The notes under the pieces were generated by a model. That model was given only the letters and a program-made list of their open reading frames with translations, searched no databases and had not been told where the DNA came from. A stretch of DNA of 64,000 nucleotides from Serpula lacrymans var. lacrymans S7.9 (Eukaryota; Basidiomycota; Agaricomycetes; Boletales; Serpulaceae), in NCBI RefSeq assembly GCF_000218685.1, contig NW_006763299.1, positions 1,752,031 to 1,816,030 on the forward strand. Direction: 5' to 3'. This document shows positions 10,590 through 21,904 of the stretch, piece after piece (positions within the stretch are counted from its first letter, which is position 1; the number at the start of each line of letters is the position of its first letter). The position numbers were made by a program, and so were the translations under genes.

Positions 10590-12771
10590 TCAAGATTCTC
10601 CAGGTAAAATTTTCGCAACCTCCATCAAGCTATCAAACCTTTTATCCTCTGCCCAGGCGATGGTTTGATCTGTTTTCAATGTCAAAGCTTCGTTGAGACC
10701 CCTCGTTGGTTTCCCTTCCTTCTCCAAGATGGCTATTTCTTGGTCTACGGCATCAAGCCAAGCTTTCGCCACTTCGGTCTGAGACGAAGTCATGGTTGGA
10801 ACACGCAGGGCCCAGAATGGCCGATCGGTTGCGTGAGTCACATACCCTTTAAAATGGATCGAAGAAACATAAGCAAAAGCGAATACCCATGAAAATGATA
10901 GCACCTACCTTTTGGGCGGATTTGCTCTGGGGTCCATTGAATCTCATAACGGAACACAGGGAACCCAACTTTCTGGAAATCTCTCACAAACATCCTCACA
11001 GGCAAGTGCACCTGTCCGTCACTCAACATCTCCCCAATCAACCTCTCCGATTCATCCGCGCTCGCTGAAGCAGGAAGGGTCCTGTACTTCTTCACGAGCT
11101 TCTCGACGATAGGTGTGGGGTAATATCTAAGGACGTTCGGAAATATGTCTTGCGGACCGTGAATGGGATGTGCGATGGCGTAGAGATACCATTCTTCGGT
11201 GAGGTCGCCTATAGCAATGGATTTGACACCCTTTTCGCGGAGGCGAAGAGCAAGTTCACCAGTTCTCTGCCATGTCATGGGGTCGGGAGTGGTAGCGAGC
11301 CACTCGCCGTCAAGGCACCCACGGAAGGTACCGTTCTCGACGCCTACCGCATCTGTTTCAATAACATGAACCAAAGCGGACGCTGGGACTTTGGAGGGGT
11401 CTCGGAGAGTTGTGAGGATGTCGGGTGATGTAGGATCTAGGTCGAGGGCGCGACAAAGAGCATAGAACTGGGGGCGCAGTTCTGTAAGTGCCTTCGGATT
11501 AGTTCTGCCAATAAGGGGAAATCGTGGGTTAGAAGAAGCTACCAAGGGACAAAAACAAGTCACATACAACAACGCATTTGATTGTAATTGCGCAGAGCGG
11601 AATGGCGCATTTTGTCCTGGAGGTAGACGCGATGCATGATGAAGAATTTGATGAACAGAATGAGCACCTAAAACATGGAACAGTCAGTCAGAATATCCAC
11701 TGTAAAAGGAATGGTGACTTCACATACCAGCAGAGAGGCCCGAAACTTGTACATTCTCGGGATCACCTTTATGAAGTAAATTTATGAACAACACGAATCT
11801 TGACAATGATAAATCATTATGAAAATTTTCTATTCCCTTACCTCCAAAAGAAGCAATATGCTCCTGCACCCACTGCAACGCAAGCCACTGGTCCTTGAAC
11901 CCGAAGTTACCATCGACCTTGGGCTCATCGCATGCAAGGAAGCCGAAGACGGAAAGGCGATAACCAATGTTGACCCAGACCTCGTTGCGAGCAGCAGACA
12001 CATATTGTGCTTGGTTGCTTAGTCCGTGGGGGGAACCAAATTGAAGAAATCTACCGAGGTAATATGAATTATGTTCCCGGGAATGGTACAACAGACTTAG
12101 GTGAACAAACATACCCTCCATGGATATAAACCTTTACTGGAAGTTTCGCACCTGGAGTGAAAGAAGGGGGAGAGACAATATTCACAAATAAGCTAGAATG
12201 CGAAAGATAGAAAGGACGTGGTATTTTCTTAGTCGTTAGACTTTAGCGAAAAATTTTGCCCTTACGGATTTTCTGACGGGTCTCCCAGACCAACTCTGTC
12301 AATGTAAAGTGTGCCTTTCATAAAATAATAGTAAGAACGAATTTTTACCACACATCATCACCCATTGGAATCGTACCTGCAGCTTGGCCGTCGTTGTGTG
12401 GTTGCACCGCGTCTATGAGAGACGTTAGATTGTAAGGTTGTCTGTGTAAATAAACGAGACGAACGTTTAGATTCCTTGATGTACTTTATATTCTCATATT
12501 GATAATCCGGTGGAAGCGGTTTTGGGTCTTCGAAACGAATAGGAGGTAAAGCATAGGGTACCTCTGCAAATAATTTGACATAGTTTCCGGTTTACATAAG
12601 AGGGCAAGATGTAAGCTCATAATCGAATTGCGGTTTGATCGTTATCACCAACTCACCAAGGAATACCGCAGCCCCATTGGCCGCTCGTCCCCCTTGGATG
12701 GATCCAAACTTGGTCTCTACCACAACACTAGCACCCTGTTGCAATTCCTCTCCAAGATGTACGCTAGCCAT
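10590..12771 (-). CDS. Type-B carboxylesterase / alpha-beta hydrolase
   Basis: An ester hydrolase of the COesterase family, split by about eight short introns. In order: VVVETKFGSIQGGRAANGAA (typical start), VPYALPPIRFEDPKPL, oxyanion-hole segment VKVYIHGG, then WVNIGYRLSVFGFLAC, GNFGFKDQWLALQWVQEHI and the nucleophile elbow VQVSGLSAG with Ser in G-x-S-x-G. The C-terminal GYVTHATDRPFWALR carries the probable catalytic His. No signal peptide is evident, so it is probably cytosolic. About 560 residues, normal for the family. The ATG at 12771 gives the usual short lead; an in-frame ATG at 12837 is possible. The substrate cannot be told from sequence. It is transcribed away from the deacetylase-like neighbour's end, about 270 bases apart. 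Confidence 0.85.
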
Positions 12772-13042
12772 GTCGATTTGAAAGCAACCAGAGCAAACTA
12801 CATCCTGTAGCCGCACGGTGCTTATATGGTGTTGCAAAATCTCAAGTCACTTGAGCCATTCGAAATCATATGCGTCATGTGAGCACATGTGAGCACGCGT
12901 GTGAACTCCCCTGCAGCCCAGTTTACGATAAAGAACGAAGTGGCATAAGCAAGGAACAAGATACTATAAGTACACAAACGGGCAGCCGACGGATATCTCT
13001 CGAGAACCTATAGTTAGTGATGCTTCAGGCTTCATTTCTTTG

Positions 13043-14680
13043 TTATAGCCGACTTTTCACTTTCAATTGCGGGAACCCTTTGGGCATCTTTGCCCCAGGG
13101 ACGGGCTCCTTTTTAGCTCTGAACTCAGAGGCCATTTCGTGTAAAGTAGCCCAGTGAACATTGTCGTGTGTGTTAACCCACTGAATGAATCGTTCCTGTG
13201 TGCATGCTCGTCAGACCATCAGATTACAGAAGCTAGAACTCGGCGCACCAGCATCAGGAGAACATGAGGACGGCTACACAAAAGTTCATTATGTGCGACC
13301 TTATGTTTATAGATCAAGGAAACAAACGTACCCACTAACATCTGGATGAATGGTAATAGGGAAGATAAAATCACCTTCTTCTCTAGTGGGGTGTTTCAAT
13401 ATATCAATACATAAACAGGTCCGGGATCTCGCACCTATAACAGTACGTGAACATATCTTTCCACAGCTGTTCGACGTCCCTGGAGTTTACCTAGCAATCA
13501 ACGCTTGAAATGGAACATCTATTACTAAAATCTAATACAATACTGACCCATCCATGGGAATTTGAACTGGACTTGATGAACCTGTCAATGACGTGAGTTA
13601 CACAAGCACGCACATGTCCACAAGCTAACATGCTCACATCATAGGGGGGAGATCATCCAAGTACCTAGGAACACGCTAATTTAGGTTCACATGTAAGTGA
13701 GAGCGATATAACTTGCGAACCAATTTGCGGGTATCTCGACAAGCCCTGTTTCATTTCCCTTTTGCAACGGCTTCATCCATGTGTGAGCTTTGGCACTGTA
13801 ATCGATCTTTGTCCAAGTATCTTGATCACGAAGATAAAATGCTTGACAGCTATCGAACATCTAGTAAAATGCAAAGACCAAAAATTAGTGACAAACGCAC
13901 TCGTGTGCCATACTTGAGTGATCTTTTGGGGAAGAAGTCAGTAAGTGCGCCTTAGCTTACACAACACAGTGTAGCCTTGAATCACCATATTCGATTCCTT
14001 TCTCCAACAGGAGATTGGTCCCTTCTTTACTTGTCTCCCACCATGGAGCAACGCTACCTTTGGGTGGAACGCCATGATTGAAATCGGTGAGCAACTTGTA
14101 TGTGTGATCCAAGATGTCCCTTTGTTGTTCTACGGTCATTGAGACGGGGTTCTGCATGCACTTGTCAGCTAATAACCTCAACAGAGCAGAGTAATCAAAC
14201 CTCGTGGGAGTAGCCATGGAGTCCTCTGAAACGAATATCTGAACAAAACTTCAATCGAGAAATTAAACATTTTTGCGCTCACATTTCGTGACCTGCATCG
14301 CGAACAGCAGCCATCTGTTCAGGGAATGTTTCCAAACTGTGACCTAAGCAATATTAGATGCCATTCAAGCTGAAATTTACAACCCTTACCAGGAATGAAC
14401 CAAGTAGTTTTGATAGAATATTTGTCGAGAAGCTTCAACAATCGCGGCACTCCGACTTCTCCAGCATACATGCCCTGAGAGACAATGCTTGGTGGTGACA
14501 TGACTGTGGTACATTGCAACCATACTCACCCTGGATATGTCCAAAGGAGAGTCCTCTCCGCCATAGGAGCCAAGCCTGGAAGACAATATTCAGTCTAGCC
14601 CTAATCTCGATACGCGGTACCTACCATCCTGCCACTGCGTCCACGTCAATACCAAAACCAATGAGCACTCGTCTGGGCAT
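13043..14680 (-). CDS. NodB-fold polysaccharide deacetylase / cyclic-imide-hydrolase-like protein
   Basis: A multi-exon gene starting MPRRVLIGFGIDVDAVAGWL, with the paired Asp of the deacetylase motif 1, then GSYGGEDSPLDISRGMYAGE, GVPRLLKLLDKYSIKTTWFI (motif 1-2 strand), a GHE/H region (EQMAAVRDAGHEIGLHGYSH type, partly split by introns), the helix MTVEQQRDILDHTYKLLTDF, and GSVAPWWETSKEGTNLLLEK. The C-terminus ends FPQLKVKSRL. Family knowledge: homologues include bacterial PgdA-type enzymes and cyclic imide hydrolase as well as fungal relatives of unknown substrate. There is no signal peptide and no chitin-binding module, so a role on cell-wall chitin is less likely than on a small amide or imide. 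About 310 residues. Confidence 0.8.
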
Positions 14681-15489
14681 GTCTACCTGTCTATCCTCAA
14701 GGTGATCCTTACAGGGTTGGTGAGAATAGGTATTATGGCGGTGAATGGCGTCTCGATAAAGCAGAATTGGGAAAGCACGAACAAAGAGGATGTGGTGATA
14801 TTGTTAGAAATTATATGTGATAAGGGGTAGCAGCTGACCGATGTCTGGAGACATCATCCCATGTCAAGGGTCAAAAGACTAAGACATATACCAAGAACTC
14901 GACCATAAAGCATGGGAGAAACATCTGAGGAACCTGAGAAGACAAGCTATATCTGTAGAACATCGTGCTGTCCAAGAAAAGAAAATACATTGTAGAGATA
15001 ACCAAGGAAGGACCTCCCAGAATTCATCATCAAAGAAGTCTGAGGTGGTTTACAAGTACTAGTAATTCATGTTTCCCACGAACCCATGTAATCAATCGTA
15101 TTGCTACTTGCTAGATAGTGGCGCTGCCTACTAGACCCAAACCGTCACAGTGATTTGACTGCCAGCAGAACTCAATAGCGCAATAGCTGCCTTTCTGCTC
15201 ACCTGATTTATCAACATTTCCATATGCTGCCCCTAGCGTTTAGGATGCCTGTGGTGCACCCGGACCGTCCTCACTGGCTTGTCAATGGGTAGAGATAAGG
15301 ATTTGGTTCACAGGGAGCATCATGCTACGCATTTTCCCACTAGCAACATATTTCTAGCGTCATGGCGCTGGTCCTTATCTCCAGTTGCATGCATGTCCCT
15401 GAGGAGTCAGTTTGACGTAATGGTGTTGGTAAGGACAACACATCTCTTCTGGCCGCTTTCACTTCTCTTGCGCGCTCTCTTTCCTGAAG
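14681..15489. other. Intergenic region upstream of permease
   Basis: 809 bases between two divergently transcribed genes (deacetylase minus, permease plus). No gene is recognisable in it. It contains the paired GATA-type sites annotated separately. Confidence 0.5.
15293..15380. promoter_or_regulatory. Inverted pair of AGATAAGG GATA-factor sites
   Basis: AGATAAGG at 15293-15300 and its exact reverse complement CCTTATCT at 15373-15380 lie 110-200 bases before the permease start. AGATAAG is a strong site for AreA-type nitrogen regulators. This suggests nitrogen control of the transporter; that is inference. Confidence 0.4.
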
Positions 15490-17646
15490 ATGCCGAAAGT
15501 CGAAAAGTCGGACACTAGCATCGATGTTGTCACGGTGCAGGAAGACGCTTCTGCTTTACGAGCTGCAGACAATGCGTTACTTGCTGAGCTTGGTTACAAG
15601 AGTGAATTCAAAAGAGAATTCTCGGTCAGTTATCCAACTATCTTATCTAGATGTCCCAGTACTTACTGTATCTTTCGCTGTATAGATGATCGAGACTGTA
15701 GCATTCGCATTTTCCATCATGGGTGTTGTTGCCTCCGTGTCATCTACATTCTCTTTCCCCTTGGTATCAGGTATGGCTAGTTGGATTACCATTTGCCACG
15801 TTACTAAGGGCCACTGAATACAACAGGTGGTCATGTCGGTATGGTGTGGGGTTGGTTCATTCCATGCTTCTTCGTCATGGCTGTAGCTACGTCTATGGCG
15901 GAACTAGTGTCATCTATGCCGTAAAGTACCCCATAACGTCTATTTCACGAAATGTACTGATTTCCTTGTTCTTACAGGACAAGTGCAGGTTTATATTACT
16001 TTTCAGCTAAACTAGCACCACCCAAGTATTCGGCTTTGGCGAGTTGGATTACCGGATGGGCTAATATCACTGGTCAAGTAACTCTTGTCTGTTCCATTGA
16101 TTTCACTTGGCAAGTTGATCATTAAACATTCATTCGAGGATCGAGCTAAATTATCGTCGTTCAGTGCACAAATGATCACTACTGCAATAGCAGTGGGGTC
16201 CAATGGGGCTGTTGTTTTGAGTGCAGGCGCGACATACGGCATTCTACTCGCCATATTATTCTGTCATGGCATCGTATGCTCTGCTGCGACCCATATTTTG
16301 GCGCGTCTTAATTTATTCTATGTCGTAATCAACGGTAAATTTATTGTCTACTTTTCATGTTGGTTACCTATCTCACCCCCTACTGTCCAGTGGGTACTAG
16401 TATCTCGGCGATAATAGCTCTCCTCGTATGTTCAGGTGACAACAAAGTGTCCACGAAAGATGCGTTCACTCTATATGAGAATAATACTGGATGGATGAAT
16501 AGTATGTCGCCTCCATGATACCAAGTTGTTGATACTTATCAACGTGCTCCTAGGCGGTTGGGCCTTTCTACTGGCATTTACGTCCCCTATGTGGACCCTC
16601 ACTGGCTGTATGTGGTACAGTCGTTTCATTTGTTGATGACCTATTGATCGCATGCATTTTATCTAGATGATTCCGCTGCCCACATCTCAGAAGAAGTCGC
16701 TGGAGCACAACGTACGGCGCCAATCGCGATTCTTGTCGGTGTTGCAGGTACCCAAATTCTCGGCTGGCTTCTGTTCATAGCAGCTTCATTTGCCACCAAT
16801 TCTGTCTCGGACCTTCTCACCACCGATTTGCCTCTACCTATGGGTCAGCTTTTCTTCGACGTCCTCGGTAAGAGGGGTATGTTGGCGATATGGAGCTTCA
16901 TAATTGTTGTGCAAGTAGGTCGATAGCCCCTACATGTGGTTAATGTGACTGAGTATGTTGGTGCGAGTAGTTTGTAACAGGCGCTGCTCAGGGCGTTGAT
17001 GCCTCTCGCGTAGTCTTCGCTTTCGCAAGGGATAACGCATTGCCTGGTTCTCGTTGGTGGAAGCAGATGAATAGGTATACACAGACACCTGTCAATGCAG
17101 TATGGTTCGTCATACTTGGGTCCGCAATATGCGGTCTTCTCGGATTCTCGGCCGCTGCATTGTCGTCGCTTGCTGGGTACGTGTGAAGGCTTTCTCCCTA
17201 TAATCGTCCTGATCTAGAGTTACCACTCTTACTCCGACATTTCCTTTACAGTGCATCTGTTATTGGTTTATATACGTCCTATGCAGCTCCAATTTTTCTC
17301 CGTATCACATCGGGGCGAGATAAGCTGGTACCGGGAACTTTCTCACTTGGGAAGTGGTATATGCCAGTTGGTGTTGTGGCTGTCTCATGGGTCGCGTTCA
17401 TCATCGTCTTGCTCTTGTTCCCTCCGTCACAAGTGGTCACTTCGCCCGATATGAGTACGTTACGATTATGTTAGGCCTTTTATCGCTGCTTATCTGTGTC
17501 AATGTGTTTCAGATTACGCAGTGGTGATAATCATGGGTGTGTTCATGTTTGCTTCCATTTCCTGGGTCGTATCAGCCCGTCATTGGTTCCACGGACCTAT
17601 ATCCAATATCAACGACAAGTCGTCGTTAGACGAGAAGGAGATGTAG
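15490..17646 (+). CDS. APC-superfamily amino-acid/GABA/choline permease
   Basis: An integral plasma- or vacuolar-membrane transporter with about twelve membrane segments, encoded by roughly ten exons. After a 45-residue acidic N-terminus come MIETVAFAFSIMGVVASVSS (TM1), MVWGWFIPCFFVMAVATSMA (TM2) and AELVSSMPTSAGLYY, then WITGWANITGQVTLVCSIDF, and later GWAFLLAFTSPMWTLTGYDS, AHISEEVAGAQRTAPIAI and GSRWWKQMNRYTQTPVNAVW. These blocks are characteristic of the fungal ACT family, which includes GABA permease Uga4 and choline transporter Hnm1. One intron (16110-16164) has a GC-AG border; only that splice gives the conserved DFTCAQM. The substrate is not resolved. About 525 residues. Confidence 0.88.
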
Positions 17647-19777
17647 GCATCTTCTATTCTTCAACATAGTTAGATCAACAAGTTTCATAATGTATTTATT
17701 GTATATTTTGCTTATCGATTCCGCGCCGTTGATGTCCACCTGACCGTGCAACGCGTTGGTAGTGTAATGGAAGTGTTATACTGCCGTCAGACATGGGGCT
17801 GGTTCATGACCTTCATGATATGATATGAGCGGGGTTTGATAAGTCTTCAAAAGCGAGCCTTCTGGAGTATTCGAGCTGTTCGGGATGACCCACAAACGAC
17901 AAGTTGTATGTAATGAAAGATGCAGCCCATCAAGGTTAAGGTGTCAAGAGGCTCCACTCTCACCTTGAAAGAACTTATGTTAAAGAACAAATGTCCAGAC
18001 GGACCTATTTTCTCAAGATCAATCAAATTATACTCGCCACAGACTAGTGCTAGTTGAGCTGGTGACTGCGTAAGAACACTTCGAGCGGAGCCAGCCTCAT
18101 CATTCTGCCGTACTGGCGAATCAGGTGTCTTTTTGGTTCAATAGTTTTCTAGGCGTCTTCTGAACCTTGACAAAGGAGAATATCAAAATACACATGCACC
18201 GTCATTCTAGACAACCCCGGATAGTGTTTACATACCGTAAGATAAGATTCGAGCCAACCCAGGGCGGTGGTGCTCTTCGGGCGCCCAAAGTCACATTGTA
18301 TCTTGGATAGCCTCTGGGACGTCGTGTCAAGTGCTAAAAAGTCTGGATTCTCTTCAGGACAATAAGTAAAGAAACATACCGTCCTAAGCGATCCAATGAT
18401 CATTGAATTAAGAGGTCCGAAAATTTCACCTTCGGATGGCGGCTAAACAAAATCTAGGAATTTAGGTTAACCCAAAGGAGGACCAAGGTTTATTAGCATA
18501 ATCCACGCTAGACTGCCTCTTCCGTTGAGGAACCCAATATGAAAGCGGCTTCGTGGATCGATAGTCTATTTTCCACAGCATGCCAGATCCACGAAGTAAT
18601 AGTGACAACGTCTCTCCTATAGAGAAGGCAGTAATGCAGCGCTCCTCAGAATGGCGCCATTTTCTTTGGAGATTATTGAGGTTCTACAACACCATCAGTT
18701 ACGACATAGAAAATCGTGTATAGGTCGCACGAAAGACTAAGTAAACCCACACGTGTGAGGGGTGTGTATCACGCATGCTACACTGAAAAGAACGTGTCAA
18801 GCGTGATTGCGGGAATAGACCAGAATATGTAGCGGACCTTGCGTCGGGCCGTGATAGCACATGATAGCGGTAGCGTTTCTGTTAGCGTTTTCGTCTTCAA
18901 CTGAGTAACGTCAACTTCTGTACCTAATTTCAGTACCGTTTGGGGAGCTGAAGGTACTTTTGCGTACACTACTATCACAAAGAAAGTGACATACCTTGTG
19001 TAAGTCCACACTAGGTGTACAAACACGTTTGAGACCTCGTGAACAGTGTCTGCCATAAGTAAAGCCCTCGGGATACTCCACCTTTCGGATAACTACGGCA
19101 CATGTGAGATTTTATGCGCCTTTTCAAGACAACTCTTGCATTTCAATCCAGATGATGATGGATGATGGCAGCCTGGAAATTTCGGATATATGATACGTAA
19201 GTTGTGTACGGAACGGAAGACTGGTACAGACTTCATCGTTATCGGAATGTTCGGAAGATAGAAGGGGTGAAGCTTATGAGACTCGGGTTGCCCATGTGTG
19301 ATTCTTGATTGAAGAATCTCGTGGAACGTGATGGGCCTCGAGGCAGGCTGGAAGAGAATGGAGCCACCATTACTCACCAACCTGAGCACACCAACCTCAG
19401 ATATTTCACTTTCCTTAGGCGATGTTGATGGCATTTATGCTTGCGCGCGTATACCGGCCGCCATTGGCAAAATTATTGCGCGGAATTGGCTTCGATATAA
19501 TCTGGGTATTGAATTCCACATAGTGGGCTGGGACCAGATGCATGTAGTAGTAGAGATTCAAGTGCCAAACTTCGCTTTTTCTGAGGCCTTCCGAACTACC
19601 TTGAGAAGCACATTGTTACGTAATTCACAAACGCACTAGTTTCTAATTTTGGAAGACAGGTAATATTGCAGATCTGAGTGAGGAAACAATATTTGCATAG
19701 GCATCGGTAAAGAACTTTGATGTAACAATAAATCGGACAAGCTATCTTTTCCATATGGTACTGAGATTACATGTTTC
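17647..19777. other. Gene-poor interval with unassigned short frames
   Basis: 2.1 kb without a recognisable gene. Minus-strand frames at 18149-18403, 18778-19056 and 19093-19434, and a plus-strand frame at 19328-19639, show no domain I know. The overlap of plus and minus frames at 19328-19434 argues against both being real. A near-perfect hairpin sits at 18549-18596. A sequence near 17753-17820 resembles a tRNA A-box and B-box but lacks an acceptor stem. A small lineage-specific gene or a pseudogene cannot be ruled out. Confidence 0.35.
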
Positions 19778-21423
19778 TCAGTTTTCCTTTACTTTACCTA
19801 AAGGAGTCTTAGCCATTACGCTGAGTACTTCAAAAAGCACCTTTGCAATGTAGGAAAATGTGGGTCAATTGAAAGATTAGCGTGATAGTATTTTAGATGC
19901 ACTTACGTCCGCGGCCGCCATGGTGGTCAATTCGGCGTTTGTATCGTATGCTGGAGCAACCTCGACAATATCAGCAGAGACAATGTGGAGGCCATCTAAG
20001 CCTCTTAAGATGGTGCGAAGCTCGCGGGTTGACCAGCCTGATCACAGGCAGATCTGTTAATGATTGACACGAGAATAAAGGTACGTTAAATCCAACCTCC
20101 AGTTTCCGGGGTTCCAGTAGCTGGCGCAAACGCGGGATCAATTGAATCAATCTGGCCAAAAAAAATGTGGTCAGCCAAGACGTAAAACAGTGTTATCCCC
20201 AAGCTGACATCAATTGAAAGATATACTGGTCTAGTTCCGACAGTTTCGCGGATCTTCTTGATAATTCCATCCGTTCCTGATAAGAGTATATCAGTGGATC
20301 ATGCGACGTACACGGCGACACTAGGACAAGGGTATCATATACCAATTGTGTCAATTTCTCGTGCTTCAATTCTCTGGAAACCAGATTCATCGTCATTGGT
20401 GTAGTCAGCCGGACCAGAAAGCGTTGTCCTGATGGCGCCGTGCTGTTATAGAAGGACAAACTAGGATCAAAGCTTTCAACGGCACACAATATGAAATGGG
20501 GGGTGGATGATTTAGAAAACAGATACTTGCAATGGAACTTCCGTTTCGGATCAATCCCTCCTGGCTTGCCCAGTAAAAGTAAGTGCCGTGATTAATCGCC
20601 GCTTGCTCGGATGGAGCACCTCCAAAAACGGATGGCTTCCAAGTATCAAGGTGCGAATCGAAGTGAATCACGGATATGGCTCCATATGCTGAATATATAG
20701 ACCTCAGGAGGGGGAGAACAATCGTATGATCACCGCCGAGAGTAATGATACGGGGATGATTTTTCCCGTCCAAGGATATAGGCAAAAGCGGCTGGCCCGT
20801 CAAAGAGTCATTCCCAAGAGGAGAAAATGCGGGGCGGTGAAGAAGTTGCTTGTGCCCATTTTCAATTTGTTTGATAGCATATTTGTTGTCATAAGGCGTG
20901 ACGGGGATGTCGCCGCAATCCACGACCTTTAATCCAGAAAGGAAAGGGTTGACCTGGAGGGGAACATTGTAGCCGCCATAGAGCGTCAAGCGGCGAGAGC
21001 CAGCACGAATGCCAGCAGGGCCAAACCGAGCACCGGGACGATATGAAGTTCCAGTATCCTAGCAAAGCGCTGTTAGAATACATGTTTAGCTGGGAGTGTC
21101 GAATCTACTGTACGAAAGGCGCTCCGAGAAATGCCACATCGAAAAGATCATCCTTATCTTTGGTTAGACATTGCACCCAAGGGAGTCTGGCGAAGGTAGT
21201 AATTCCGGAGAAGATTGAGTCAGCAGTTACTGAAATGGTGTAGTGAGTACGAATGCCAAATTAGGGATCCACGATGCAACACTGTACCATCATCGTCACC
21301 TGGATAAATAGCTTGGTAAGGGAACTTCACATAGTCCAATGGCATTTGATCCTCGTGGTGGTCATGGGCCGCAATAGGCACCAGAAAAGCAGATAAAATC
21401 AAGAAAGCAGTTGAATGTTTCAT
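19778..21423 (-). CDS. Agmatinase-like ureohydrolase with signal peptide
   Basis: A Mn-dependent ureohydrolase (arginase/agmatinase family), normally cleaving urea from guanidino compounds. The protein starts with a clear secretion signal ([20 protein letters not shown], residues 1-20). Then come [20 protein letters not shown], the metal motif GGDHT, the second metal motif HFDSHLDTW, and the third [19 protein letters not shown], so all the metal-ligand Asp/His residues are present. The C-terminus ends [14 protein letters not shown]. Several short introns are supported by these joins. About 410 residues. Secretion makes a role on external guanidino compounds or in the vacuole plausible (inference). 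It is divergent from the MATE gene with about 480 bases between starts. Confidence 0.9.
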
Positions 21424-21904
21424 ATTGAAAGTATAATTGAACAGAGGGGAATGGGGAGGTTGGTGTTTCGATAGCAAAATGTTGAATGGCTAAAAAGGAT
21501 TTCTCGCGGGAAAAATCATATCCCATGATCAGCGTTTTTATCTCGTCACTACCGTACAAGGAGCGCTTTCCTCGTATCTTGATTTATTTTGCCTCGAGGC
21601 GATTTGAACCTATAAGGTTCAGGTTCTGCTCCCTTCTTATCAAGAATCAGTACGAAAGAATGGAAAGAAATGGGTTACAAAAATATCTCCACCGCAAATT
21701 CATCAAATCCGATGAACACGATGCATCAAGAAAGCCTCGTTCATGTGAACAGTACCTACTGTGTGGAGAGAGAAATTCCATAAGCTGATCGCCCCACCGG
21801 CAGAAGTGATTGTAAAGAACCGAAATTCGACATACCATCTGGATTTCAATTAAAAGCGAGGATGCATCAGCTTGTGGATTCGTATTTTCCTTGCCTGTGT
21901 CGAA
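21424..21904. other. Divergent promoter region, agmatinase-like / MATE
   Basis: 481 bases between two head-to-head genes. No gene of its own. No motif pair clear enough to name. Confidence 0.5.

Noticed and set aside
17753..17825. Sequence resembling a tRNA (A-box TAGTGTAATGG, B-box GGTTCATGACC)
   Set aside because: No acceptor stem can be formed and the T stem is poor; at best a distant remnant of tRNA-Asp.
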